Positions 52,504 to 64,000 of a stretch of 64,000 bases of DNA are shown here, piece after piece (the first letter of the stretch is position 1; every line of letters starts with the position of its first letter). Under the pieces are notes generated by a model that was given only the letters and a program-made list of their open reading frames with translations, made no database searches and had not been told where the DNA came from. This DNA comes from Coriaria nepalensis (lineage: Eukaryota > Streptophyta > Magnoliopsida > Cucurbitales > Coriariaceae). The translations under genes were made by a program, and so were the position numbers. The DNA lies in NCBI GenBank assembly GCA_027186245.1, contig CP114490.1:3239001-3303000 (forward strand). The letters are read 5' to 3'.

Positions 52504-54303
52504 ATGATCTGCAAGATTAATAAGTATACAGCAATAATTAGTACAGTAACTAGTTTGTCTATCTTCTCTTCCCTGATTTGGACTTTTTTCTCTAAGTTAC
52601 AGTTTCTTGCTTGTTTAGGCAGAACAGACAAGTAAATACATTATCTTTATACGCACATGCTTATTTTCTGAATAAATGTGGAATTTTTTTTTACGCAAGT
52701 GCTGAAGTGAATGTGTTTCTTGAATATAAATGGATTCCTCTGTATTATCTACTTCACCCTTCTGTAATATATCTCAAAAGAACATGGTATTAAGGACTAC
52801 ATCATGCTTAGCCTGTATATATGTACATATTACCACTGTGGTTTAAGCAACCAAACTCGTTGGCCCACTATCTCAAAATGAAACAAAAGTATCCGACAAA
52901 GAAAAAGTAGGTAATACAGTTAAAGAAGAAGAGACAGAGGGCAGTAGGATGGGTCCCACAAGTGTCATATTCTGTCCTTTTAGGTATAGTGAAGTGGTGG
53001 ACTGAACTTAGCATGTTTGGACTTATTGAGAAAACTGCTTCAACCTTTGAAAATCTACAAGGTTAGGACCACTGCCTTCTTACCTAAGAAGACCTATCTA
53101 GTGTGTCTAAGAAAACTTGGGAAACTGGAAAAAAATAAAAAATACAAAGTAGGATTGTCCAAAGATTGATTCATGCAGAAAAATCTCATCGTATAAGAAT
53201 TATGGCTTCCATAATCATGAATTGGAAATGACTAATGATTATGACAATGCGAAAGATCGGATTTTATTATGATGAACAAAACCAGAGTGAAAAGTATTGT
53301 CCCCAAAAATTCAGCCTCATGACTGCCAAAAAAGAAAAAGGAAAGAACAAAAAAGAAGAAGAAAGAGAGCCACACACAAATAATTCCAGTTACATCAAAA
53401 CTATATTTCCCTCCATATCTGGTTTAAGCAATTACAAGAAAAAGATACGAAACGATGAGGTCTTAGTTAACTAAAGGAAGCAGAGAGGAAAAAATATAAC
53501 AAAAAATGCTTAAGAAACTTACCTACAGATTCCAGAAGATAACAGAAGCCCGAGGATGACTGTACTAGCATGAAGCTTTTCTGAATTCAATTCAATTCAT
53601 TTTCGGTCGGTGAATTTTTCTGCAAGGTAAGAGAAAACCACCACCTCAGCTCTTGAATGGAAGTGTGTTTTCCAGAGAAACTCAACAAAACAAAAAAAGG
53701 TACCATATTCAATCTTTTCATGTGATTAACAAATCTTGGGTTTATGCTGTTGGTGATCATGATATCTTCCTACAGAAGACAGGTAAGACCTTAAGAGGGC
53801 TTTTAAAAAGAGATTCTTGAGAAAGCAAAACCACCAAAAATGCCTTCTAAGACGCCAAAAGGAAGTATTCATCTATAAGGCTCAGTAGAATACTTATCCA
53901 ACAAAATGACGTATACATATATCACGAAACCTATTCATTCGAGCAATGAAATAATGCATCATTTAACATTAGAATAATTAGTAAAATGACTAATCATAAA
54001 AGGTTATTAACTAAATATGCTCATGTGTTATTACAAGACAGGTTATGCTTCACTTACACTACGATCCAACTACTCAATAACATATACAGAATGACTTCAA
54101 ATTGTAATTTAGTGAAAGATGGACTAGATTAAGTTTACTTTTCATTTAAAAAAAAAACAAATAAAAGAATTAGAATATAAAGGAAAAAAGGAACAAGAAG
54201 GGGACAAAGAGCCAAAACCTCCTAGAAACCAAACAGAAGCCAAAATAAGAAGAGAAGCCACATAGAAACAAAGAAACAAACCAAAAAAAAGAGAGGAAAC
54301 TAG
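52504..54303. other. Intergenic, with a possible minus-strand noncoding exon
   Basis: Starts with the ACA 3' UTR. Around 53525-53623 a stretch is bracketed on the minus strand by CTTGCAG and GTAAGT, like an internal exon, but no protein was recognised. Otherwise A-rich sequence with no clear features. Confidence 0.4.
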
Positions 54304-54480
54304 TTAATCCAAACTATAAAGTATCCTAGACCTAAGTTTGTCATCGAACAATTTAAGTATGGTAGACATAGGAAGAGAAGAATTTGAAGTGAATGTGCTA
54401 TCAAATTTATTGCTGCAACCGAGGTTGGCTAAAGAGTCTGCTACTTGATTGACCTCTCTAAACACATGGGCGAGATGAGA
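54304..54480 (-). mobile_element. LINE RNase H domain tail
   Basis: Minus-strand reading HVFREVNQVADSLANLGC followed by a tail ending in a stop at 54304-54306. This is the C-terminus of the plant LINE/RVT_3-type RNase H domain (H-x-x-R-E-x-N-x-x-A-D-x-L-A). About 180 bases remain; the rest of the RNase H and the reverse transcriptase are missing. The sequence beyond the stop (54120-54303) looks like the LINE 3' UTR. Confidence 0.7.
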
Positions 54481-56369
54481 TCATTACAAACAAAGGGGCG
54501 TTCCAAGTGGTTTACATTTTTACTCGGTAATTGAAATGAACACTTCTTCTTACCTACATCAGAGAAACACAGTGGATTCTTTACAAATCACAGGAGTTCT
54601 CTTGAAAAAGGTTACGAATAATGTACTAAGACACATAAAAAATCTTTCCGTACTAAGAAATTCCCATTCAAGCAGGACATCTTTTAAGCTTTATGGGAAT
54701 GAAAAAAATTTAAGGACATTTAATCGGATTACTAAGACACACCATTAGATCAAAATCAACACAGCATAAAATTCACACTGTAATATCATCATACGAAAAT
54801 ACCCATTACTCATTAGGACTTTACAACAGTAATCTTGCATACTTAAAAGCCAGTATTAGTCTTTCCTACATTTTCCGCGCAACCAAACAGTGTTTGGATC
54901 AAACTTATTATTACTTAAATTATCTCAAAAAAAAACAAAAAAGCGAAAATGTAAATTTCATATATCTTTTTTGCTTCGCACATGCAAATGGAACAGACAA
55001 ACGGAAAATCTCTTATCCTGAACAATAAACAAAGGAGAGAAATCAAATTTTGTGTGGGACTCACCTTGAAAAAGATTCCTCCTTTTCTCCTTTCTCTGTT
55101 TTAATACTCCTGAGAAGAGACCCACACAACTCGTATTTATTATGAAAAATCTTGCAAGGATACCCCTAAGCTATTAACAATTACACATGCAACTTTATAA
55201 AAAAAAATTTAGGACTGCCCAAAACCGGCACCCGAAAACCGACTCGGATAATAGCTGAATTATAACAACCGGTCTCCACCTATAACCGGACTGACCTGAA
55301 CCGAAATGAAAACGGGTATTCTCAGTTCGGACTGTTGAAAACGGGTATTCTCGTATCATACCTGAGAAACCGATTTTCATAAAAAAAATAGAAGAGGGAA
55401 AAACGTTAAGTTTCATAAGTTTAGACCTTTTCCTTCAGAATTCAAACCTTTAGGCTTTCGCTTCTCCTTTGAACTTCACCTTCAACGCTTCTGTGATGGT
55501 TACTTTGAGAGCATCAATGATTATGTTAGTAACGGTAAGGATTGGCTCTTGCGTTATAATCTCAACCATTCAATCAGGAGTTAATGAGACACAAGCAACC
55601 TATGTGAGAAAGAGAGAAGCCAATGCTCCTAACTTATTCTTGTTAGCTTTTAGAGAGTAGAAACTGATTGCGATTTAGTTGGATTGATTAGCATAGGGAT
55701 CACTTTCTTTCATTTTAGGTAGCTAAGAACTTGAATGTAATTCAACATTGCTCGGGAGTTTTCCTTTGATTCAAACAAAGGTGTGATGTTCAATAAAGAA
55801 GTTTTGATTTGTATTTTTTTCTCTATTATCCGAATTCATAAACAATCTAGAAAGAAGATTGTTTCGATGATGAGAGGAAACAGTTCGACAGAACCCATTA
55901 TTTTTAGGTCGGGTCGTTTCAGATAACCTAACCTGATCGACTTGATCGGATCAGTTTTACATTTTAAAACTGTCTCGACTGAAATCGAACTGAAACCGGA
56001 AAAACTGGCCCGTTTGTTCCCCAAACTTTATTGTTTCAAAACTTGATGAAAGACCCCCTATAATTCATATAATACACATTTTAACCCCCGACCTGTTCAA
56101 TTGTGAGGTAAACTGGAGTTTTATGGATCAAACTGGATTTTACGGGTCGGATAATTGAACCGATAACCAACCGGCGGGACCGGTTCACCAACACTTGTTG
56201 GAAGTTGGAACCATATTTTTCTCCCATCCCCCTTTACACAGATTAGGGCTTTCAAATCTCCTCAAAATTCTTTCATTTCCATCTTCCTTTGATTCCTTCT
56301 CGACAAGTCTGTCCTTTGATTCCTTTGATTCCTTTGATTCGTATCTGCCATTGAAGGGTTGACATTCAG
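54481..56369. other. Intergenic with ACCGG-rich repeat-like sequence
   Basis: Positions 55200-55400 and 55880-56190 are rich in AACCGG/ACCGGTT words; GAAAACGGGTATTCTC occurs twice within 55300-55355. This texture is common in unclassified plant repeats. The last 150 bases are the leader of CPL4, with TTTGATTCC repeated near 56305-56340. Confidence 0.45.
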
Positions 56370-56688
56370 GTAATCCAACTATCCTCTTCTCTTCACATCA
56401 CTGATCGAAGTACGCAAAATCCATCGGCTCAATATACTTTGATCACATTCTAATTTTTTCTGGGGTTCCAGTGGAGTGAATCTTTGTTTTCGTTTAGTTC
56501 ATTTGATCGTTTTATTTTTTATACGATTATATACTTGTCTGATTGAGGAAAATTGGAAAATCAGTGCTCTGTTCACGAGTTTAGGGCTCTGGTGAGCGTA
56601 ATTACTAATTCACTATGCTCGCTTGTGTTTGTAGATTCTAATTGTTTCCCCTATTGATTGAGTCTTTCTCGTCTCATGGATAATTCAG
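56370..56688 (+). other. Probable 5' UTR intron of CPL4
   Basis: ACATTCAG followed by GTAATCC at 56370 is a good donor, and AATTCAG at 56688 is a good acceptor placed exactly before the CPL4 ATG. Splicing removes an upstream ATG at 56676. Confidence 0.55.
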
Positions 56689-59600
56689 ATGAGTCTCGTG
56701 GATTCGCCAGTTCACTCGTCTAGCAGTGATGACTTTGCGGCTTTTCTTGACGCAGAACTCAATGCGGATTCCCCCGATTCATCACCTCAAGAAGAGACTG
56801 AGGATGCAAGTGAACTTGAGATTGAGAGGTAGTTCAAGTTTCTTTTTGAATTTTGTTTTTAATATAATTTTTGAGGTTCAATATGTGAAAGATCATATTT
56901 TTATTACCATTAACTGGTTACACCCGATACATTGTCTGATTTCTCTGGTGGGGAATTTCGTTCTGACATAAGTGAAACTCTAACCCTGCCAAATACTTGC
57001 TTTTCACACAAAAACTAGAATAGTTAACTTGCGGCGTTACCCATAAGTTGTGCATTTTAATTGATACCATCAGCCTTGTTACTAGTAGATCTACTGGTAA
57101 GATTATTTCAAGCTTGAATCTGTTTATTACTTCCAGGATAAAAAGGCGCAAGATGGAGAAGTTAGAAAGCAAAAAGGAGGCTGAGGGGTCTACTTCTCAT
57201 GGATTTGGGGATCATAATTTAGGTACGCTTTTCCTCACTTGAATATTTTGTGGTATGCCTTCATGCAATCGAGGGGGTGCCACTTAAAACAATTGAGGCT
57301 TGGAAGTATCTTCAATATTGAAAACCTAAATGAATGTGCTTGGACATTAGATACCACATTCATCTCATAAATTAATAGCATACAATTAAAATTATTTATT
57401 TAAAAATGTTTATGTAATTACCAGTACAATCTTGTACATGAAAAGCATAACAATAGTAATAGTAAATAAATTATAGGAATACAATATATCTCTGGAAAAT
57501 GAGAAGCACAGAACTCATTTCCAATTTAGGTGATTAGGTCTACTTATGTTGGTTATGCTGGTTTGGCTGGAACCAATTGTTACTAACATGTCACTTTGTG
57601 CTGAAGAAGCTTTGAAGCAGGAAGAATGTACCCATCCTGGTTCATTTGGAAATATGTGTATAAAGTGTGGACAAAGGATGGAGGAAGAATCTGGTATGAC
57701 ATTTGGCTACATACATAAGGTATATCTTCTTTCTGTGATCTCCAGTTGTGCAACAATGAGTATAAATCTTCCCCACTTGTTTTATATTTGAAAAGATGAT
57801 ATGGATAGTATCTCAAATGATTCAACATGCTTCATCTCTTGCCTTCTACCTATTATGACTGCTCACTGGAAAATGAATTAACTAAAAGTAAAAATAAAAT
57901 AAAAGCACTTATTTAATTATGACTGGGGAAGCATAAATCAACTTCGATTTAGAAGTCTAGTTGAACCTCATTTCTTTTCAAATGGAGTAAGAGTATGGTT
58001 ATATTAACTTTGTTCTAGATTATTTTGTTACCAGTGATTAGGAGTGTAAGTATACGTGTTTGCAGGGACTCAGACTTAATAATGACGAGGTTACTCGGTT
58101 ACGCAACATAGACATGAAGAGTCTGTTACGTCATAAAAAGCTCTATTTGGTACTTGATCTGGATCATACACTATTAAATTCCACTCAGCTTGTACATATG
58201 ACACTAGAAGAGGAATACTTAAGGGGTCAAACAGATTCTTTTGAAGGTATGCTCTCTTTTCCCCTTTTGCATTCTCTCGCTCTTTCACTTGTATTTAAGA
58301 CTTTTATTTATTTTTGATGATTCTGGTTGGCTTTATGGGATTTAAATAATACAAAATGGGTAGATGTTTCAACAGGAAGCCTCTTTCTTTTAAACTGGAT
58401 GCATATGATGACAAAGTTGAGGCCTTTTGTACGTAAATTCTTAAGAGAAGCAAGTGAACTATTTGAGATGTACATATACACAATGGGTGATCGGCCATAT
58501 GCATTGGAAATGGCCAAGCTGCTTGACCCTAAAGGAGAGTACTTCAGTGGTAAAGTAATTTCACGAGATGATGGCACTCAAAGACATCAAAAAGGGCTTG
58601 ATGTGGTTCTGGGGCAGGAAAGTGCTGTTCTTATCCTTGATGATACTGAAAATGTAAGTGCATCATCTAAATCAGGAAATCTTTTACTTGAAACTTACCA
58701 TTGGAATGAATGTAACAATGATATATGAAAATTCAATTCATTATTTTTTTATGGTACGTACTTCTGTGATTGACATGATGACAGTGTATGCTAGTCAATT
58801 AGTACAATTAATTAAAAATCTCTCTTTCTCTCTCCCTCTCAGCCAGGTATAAGTAAAGCTAATTTAAATGTTTTTTAACAATTATTGTAGGCATGGGTGA
58901 AACATAAAGATAACTTGATACTGATGGAGAGATACCATTTCTTTGCTTCAAGTTGTCACCAATTCGGTTTCAACTGTAAATCGCTCTCCGAGACAAAGAG
59001 TGACGAAAATGAAGCTGACGGAGCTCTTGCAACCATTCTACAAGTTCTGAAGAAGACCCACAATATCTTCTTTGAAGTATGCTTGCAATCAATCTTTTAT
59101 TGAAGTCTCATTCCATCTTGTTTGCTCAATCTGAATGTTAAGGATTTTTTTTCAGGAACTCCCTGAATCCCTTGCTGACAGAGATGTCAGACAGGTCAAC
59201 AGTTCTCTCTTTAGTATGCTATGCTCTATATTTCTTCAAATTCTTTGACGTTGCTTTCTCCCATTCTTTAGAAGAGAAAAATGTCAATGTGCTGATTACT
59301 GAATTTGTATTTTATTCTTACACATTTTTCTCTATATGCAACTAAAGACTCTTTTTCTGCATTTCAACTTAAGGGTTTTATTTTAATTAGGCTGTCTTTC
59401 ATTTCAAGCAGGTGTTGAAGACTGTTCGGAAGGAAGTTCTAAAAGACTGTAAGCTTATCTTTAGCCATGTTTTCCCGACCAAATTCCATGCAGAAAATCA
59501 CCAACTATGGAAAATGGCAGAGCAATTGGGGGCCACTTGCTCTACAGAGCTCGACCCATCAGTAACGCACGTGGTATCAACAGATGCCGGAACAGAGAAA

Positions 59601-59729
59601 TCCCGTTGGGCTGTGAATGAGAAAAAGTTCCTGGTCCATCCACGGTGGATCGAAGCAGCTAACTATTTCTGGAAAAAACTACCGGAGGAAAACTTCTCGG
59701 TGAACCAAATAAAGAAAAGCAATAAATAA
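56689..59729 (+). CDS. CPL4: RNA polymerase II CTD phosphatase-like 4
   Basis: Eight exons: 56689-56828, 57137-57222, 57607-57719, 58066-58246, 58364-58653, 58891-59076, 59156-59194, 59412-59729; 450 residues. FCP1/SCP1-type phosphatase that removes phosphate from the RNA polymerase II C-terminal repeat in the nucleus; CPL4 is the essential FCP1-like enzyme of plants. The catalytic DxDxT is LVLDLDHTLLN with D144, D146 and T148; downstream phosphatase motifs include TKLRPFVRKFL, YTMGDRPYALEMAKLLDP and ESAVLILDDTENAW. An early Cys pair region (ECTHPGSFGNMCIKCGQRM) is also typical. Exon 8 encodes a BRCT domain (CKLIFSHVFPT, LGATCSTELDPSVTHVV, WAVNEKKFLVHPRWIEAA). The N-terminus is acidic. Confidence 0.94.
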
Positions 59730-62290
59730 ATGTATCCCATTCTTTGATGCCATTGAAATATGTTTAACCACAGTTACTGTAGCGTCTAGAAAATAGCTAT
59801 GGAATTAATTATGTTTAGGATGGTGAAGCTACTGATTCAAAAATGTTGGCTTTATTTGGTAACCCACAAGGTTACCAACGGCAATCATTTGATTCCGAGA
59901 CACTATTTTGTACTGAACTGTAGATGGAACTGGTGGAAACTTACTACTTTTCAAATTTTGTAATATATTTAGATTAGAGGATCCTTGATCAAAGTCATGA
60001 TTTCTATAAGAGTGAACACAAAATAGACTCGGTGCCTTTTTGGACAAATGAGACGTTTTGACCTAACCTTGTTTGTGTTTTAGCAAGAAAATTGATACTC
60101 GTCTTGACTAGCTAGAAGAGGAGGTGCTAGTAATTAGTCAAGAGCACGTGATGAAGCTTATTTAAACCATTGTTGCTTCGCTTGTAATAGATAGGGTTAG
60201 ATCCAAGCACCAATGTCATTTTCGCCTTATCCCTTCAGAAAAAAAAAAAAAAAAACGACAACACTAAACAAAAAGTGAAAAACAAGAAAGGGAGCTACCA
60301 TAACTAATGGCCTGCAGCAAATGACTGATATCTTGCAAGCAAATCCATGAAGTTGTTTCATTTTAAAAGATAAAGACAAAGTTACAGACGAAATTAAACA
60401 GCTAGCAAGCTTATTGACTCATTGTTGTGAGATCAGAAGGAAACTTGTGCATATAGTATATAGAGATTATAGGCTAGCAATCTTCGTCTTCACATGCATA
60501 TAGCTATAGCAATCTTGTTACGATTTTCTTTTAGTCACTACTGACAAGTTCCATCTCCTGCATTCATTCCGAATACAAGATATATAACATGACGTGAAAT
60601 GGTGTAATAGGCTTAGCTAGTAGCTACCTACCTACAATCCATAAATCTTATTTCATGTTAGAGTAGGCAGATGAGGCAAAGAAGATGCATCTACATAGTC
60701 TTAGCTTGTTGTGATCTTGTTGACTTCCCAAGATTTTATCATCACCTTTTTTTTATTTTTTTTTTATTTTATGATGCAACAAAACAACATGAGTGATATA
60801 TTATACTATCATATATAACATAACAAAACAAAAAAATTAGAAGAAAAGTAAGATATTATAATTGATGTTTAAATTAAATTATATCATCGAATAACGATGA
60901 ATAATCATAATTTTTAGGAATAGAAATTTTTTCACAGCTTAATACAGATCATCAGAGAAACGTAATTAATCATTTTCTTAATGTTTGGGTTAGAATCAAA
61001 AGGTTATAAGATTGGTTCACCAAATTGCAATACATATCTATCATGCATATTTTGTTAGTGGAAAGGAAAGTAGCTTCCTGCACGCAGATTAATAAAGGGA
61101 AGTAAAATGTGTGGGAATGAGAGTTATAAGTCACTTCCTAAAGTACTTTAGACCAAAAGCTGTCGCTGTATAGGCATCTAGTTGCTGCAACTACAATCAT
61201 AATTCTCTCTATATATATATGCAAAGAATTTGGCTTCAATTTGGACATAGTACATTTGAAAAGTGAAAAAGTACTTTATAGATGGTCGTGTACACAATTC
61301 CGTTGCCTACTAGACTTGTCATAGAGCCGGCAGCTTTATCTGATCAGGAGCCGGGTCACAAGGATCCCGGTACTATCCAGGTGTGAAGAACACCGGGAGT
61401 TTGACTCCAATGAGCAGATATCTCATTCACCAGCTTAAACGACGAGTAAACACTACCAATTTGAACCCAATTATTCAGTCGGATCGGAATGGATCGGTTA
61501 AATATTCAATTCAGTATTGACTCTTTTATGTGGCATTCATTCTTGTTCGGCTCTTGGAATCACATCCAACGGTGGTTGGATCGGAACGGATCGAAAAATC
61601 TAACCAACGCATATATTATGTATCCATATTCCATAATTCCATAGCCTTCCTAATTAATTAAAACAGGATATGAACTTCTTCTTCCTTTTAGGTGAGAATT
61701 ATAACAAAATATTTCAACTGTTATTATTATTATTATTAATTTTTTTTTTATTTTAAATTAAATTTGTGGAGTGAAAAGGAAGGAGAAAGAAGAAGGAGCT
61801 AATTATTTAGAAGACAAATGTAAGTTAGCAACCATCTAATCAATAAGTTTCACTCATCGATAATTTTTCCATCTAATCAATAAGTTTCAATCATCTATAA
61901 TTTTTCCGGGATTATAAAAAAAAAAAAGAAAAAAGAAAAAACACCTGACCAGTATCCATTGAACAAGCCTTTAAAAGGGGAAAAAGAGTAATTAAAAAAA
62001 AATGATTCAACAATTTAATCATGATCATATGAAAAATGGATCTAGAAGATGAATTTTGTACTAATTTCTATCCAGATGAATCCTGATGATCATCATGAAT
62101 CATATGGATATAATAAACACATCAATCGGACACAATCAACAGTACAGCACAACAAAATTAACACCCAAAAAAAATATTTTTTTTAATGAAAATAGGTGTA
62201 AAGATATAATCTGATACGTACCTTTAATTTTTAGGGTTTTGAATTCAATCAGAAAAAAGCTTGACGCAACATATGCTGTAGAAATGCTTC
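59730..62290. other. Intergenic, 2.5 kb
   Basis: CPL4 3' UTR, then AT-rich sequence with homopolymer runs. No open frame of interest, tRNA or rRNA recognised. GGATCGGA-type words near 61480-61590 look like repeat debris. Confidence 0.5.
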
Positions 62291-62294
62291 CATA

Positions 62295-62395
62295 CAACAG
62301 ATGAAGCGACCATACATGATCTAGTCTTTCCCATCAGTAATACTATATATAAGTTGAAAAAGCTCAGATCATGCTGGCAGCTTCAGCCATTAGAG
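62295..62395 (-). ncRNA. MIR167: MIR167 precursor hairpin
   Basis: The minus strand at 62385-62364 reads TGAAGCTGCCAGCATGATCT plus two more bases (GA), i.e. mature miR167. Downstream on the same strand, 62322-62300 reads AGATCATGTATGGTCGCTTC plus ATC, which pairs with it. Counting by hand, the arms form a nearly complete duplex with one mismatch (miRNA position 7), one single-base bulge and a few G-U pairs, separated by a loop of about 40 bases; pairing continues a few bases below. The miRNA is on the 5' arm, as in all MIR167 genes. miR167 targets ARF6 and ARF8 and acts in auxin response and flower fertility. The closest named variants are miR167 forms ending in CTG(A). Confidence 0.93.
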
Positions 62396-62625
62396 GAGCA
62401 CGATAAAGCTTACTTAACATGCACCCTTCCTCGCTATAACTAGCTACTCCTCTCCATGAAAATGATGATCATGATAAGCTAAGCTCAGATCCTGCCCTTT
62501 TTTGTTTTTTGTTTTTTGTTTTTTTATGTAATACTGTTTCTGCCTCCTTTCCATAGGGAAAGAGAGCTATATTTTCCCCACCTTTTCTGGCATACTGAAA
62601 GGCTTCCCATAGACGAGAAGAGTAA

Positions 62626-62638
62626 TATATATATACAT
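62626..62638 (-). promoter_or_regulatory. Possible TATA box of MIR167
   Basis: TATATATATATTAC on the minus strand, about 240 bases upstream of the mature miRNA. An initiation site about 30 bases further on would give a primary transcript with a roughly 200-base leader. Simple AT repeats are frequent here, so this is tentative. Confidence 0.35.
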
Positions 62639-62784
62639 ATTTGAAGATTCAAACAAGACTAAAAATAATATTATAGGGCTTCATATTTACACGTCTTAGT
62701 TTTTTAACCAGTTTTTAAATGAAAAAATTTTATTAAAAATACACTTTCAAGGAAACGTGTCTAAATCTTACAAAATTTTACAAC

Positions 62785-62925
62785 TTTTTTTTGTTCGAGT
62801 CCTGAATTCAAACTGCTTCAAGTAAAATAGTGAAAAAAATATCTATACGGTCATAAAAGTCACCCATTTATGATTCAAACTCACGATTAAGATCTTAATA
62901 TAAAATACTAAGCACCCTTTAGAAT
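62785..62925 (-). mobile_element. SINE-like sequence with polymerase III boxes
   Basis: On the minus strand GGGTGCTTAGTATTTTA (62918-62902) resembles an A box and GTGAGTTTGAATCA (62884-62871) a B box, about 30 bases apart as in tRNA-derived SINEs. A short A-run (AACAAAAAAAAG) lies at the other end near 62785. The boxes are imperfect and no target duplication was found. Confidence 0.4.
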
Positions 62926-64000
62926 CTCATCCTGCAAACCAAAACATTGATTGGGAACATGTAGAAAGGGGTGGTCCCGAAACGTAGATCAGGAATTGAA
63001 TATAGTCACGCGCGCGAGCCTAAAACAGCACCACATGGCACATGCAAATGCAGATAGATAGCTGCTGTATGTATATGTAAGGTTATATGAAGACAATTTT
63101 ATAAGCTTTCCTCTCTGGCGTGGTTGTAAGGTAAGCATCAATGCGCTATATCAAACAACAACACATACATACAATTAGTTTACATCGATATATTATATAC
63201 AATAATAATTGGGACCATTTTGCTTGGCTAACAACTAGCTAGAAGTTGAAAAGGGCATCCCATCATTCTTATTCAAATCCATTATCCTCTCATGCACTCT
63301 ACCATCACATGATTCACACTCTTTAACTGTTTATATACCTCATAAGTCATGTTATCACAGATTTCTAGGATATTTTCTCAAGTTAAAATTAAGAAATTCG
63401 AATATCACGAGAAGGAGAAAAATCTTTAACTTTTGAAAAAAATGGTAGCTAGAAACCCATATTCGTATCACAATCGCATGTGTAGTTTGTTCGTATAGGA
63501 CGAGTTTTCTATGCGATATGATCCAGTTATTCTACATATTGAAATTTGATTTTAATCTAATATTAATCGATAATAATATTGAGTGATTTATTTTTTATAT
63601 AAATTATAATTTTTTAATAATTATCTTTTAAATATAAGATATATTTTCAATATATATCTTTTTACATCTAACGTTATTTATTTTAATTTATAAATAAATT
63701 TTTTATTTTATTTATATTTTATATAAATTATTATGAAATATATATACCAATTACTCTAATTATATGTTAAGTTAAATTCTGATATTATATTAAAATTTAA
63801 ATTTTTATTCCAAATTTTATACATAATAAATTCTCAAAATTTTCATTTTATATATAAAATATATTTTCAATATAAATAATTTTCTTTAAAATTTATAGCT
63901 TATGAGTAAATCCTTAAAATATAGACCATTAGAAATCATATCCATCCATTTTTTTATTATTTTTTGTTTATATGCTCGATATCATTATTGAACTTGCATT

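Larger units (their letters stand above)
62396..64000. other. Intergenic to window end
   Basis: Probable MIR167 promoter region, then a tRNA-derived SINE-like stretch (listed separately), then sequence that becomes extremely AT-rich after about 63540. No gene recognised. Confidence 0.5.

Noticed and set aside
55195..56200. Single transposon spanning the two ACCGG-rich stretches
   Set aside because: I looked for terminal inverted repeats and a target duplication linking the two stretches and could not find convincing ones.

Overview
The window is nuclear DNA of a land plant, almost certainly a core eudicot. Genes are split by short GT-AG introns, intergenic DNA is AT-rich and littered with transposon debris, and the proteins are plant-specific: PsbW, a DRIP/BMI1 RING protein, an Aux/IAA relic, an ACD6-like ankyrin protein with a PGG domain, GDP-mannose epimerase, and a plant IIB Ca2+-ATPase. 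I found no prokaryotic, organellar or viral genes. Exon models below were built by hand from splice sites, reading phase and family knowledge; boundaries should be right to within a base or two.

Layout. 1-2.7 kb: 3' part of an ankyrin-TPR co-chaperone-like gene (+). 3.3-4.0 kb: PRA1E (+). 4.6-6.9 kb: DRIP2/BMI1A-type RING-RAWUL E3 ligase (-), divergent from psbW (+, 7.9-8.4 kb). 11-12 kb: an Aux/IAA gene with a damaged repression motif and last exon (+), tail to tail with a decayed PPR gene (-, 12-13.8 kb). 14.6-17.6 kb: UNE12-like bHLH factor (-). 19.4-23.4 kb: group C bZIP (bZIP63/CPRF2 type, -). 25.2-28.1 kb and 33.5-36.5 kb: a direct duplication of about 2.9 kb, each copy carrying one intact aldo-keto reductase gene (-) and the same hAT-type MITE. 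The 5.5 kb between the copies holds an ACD6-like ankyrin/PGG membrane protein (+), a second MITE and LTR-element-like debris. 37.7-38.3 kb: broken leucine-rich-repeat fragment. 39.6-41.5 kb: GME (+). 43.1-45.9 kb: EF-hand-like protein (-). 46.6-47.8 kb: Ty3/Gypsy gag-protease relic. 49.1-52.5 kb: ACA12/13-type Ca2+-ATPase (+). 54.3-54.5 kb: LINE RNase H tail (-). 56.7-59.7 kb: CPL4 RNA polymerase II CTD phosphatase (+). 62.3-62.4 kb: a MIR167 hairpin (-) in an otherwise gene-free tail.

There is no operon-like logic; this is ordinary euchromatin with independent genes. The points most worth attention are the MIR167 precursor hidden in gene-free sequence, the aldo-keto reductase duplication (shared MITE, relic of an older gene copy upstream of both start codons, one copy with a GC splice donor, a small in-frame intron without stops), the Aux/IAA gene that has lost its EAR motif but keeps its degron and PB1 domain, and two gene neighbourhoods (DRIP2-psbW, bZIP63-GME) that match Arabidopsis gene order as I remember it.
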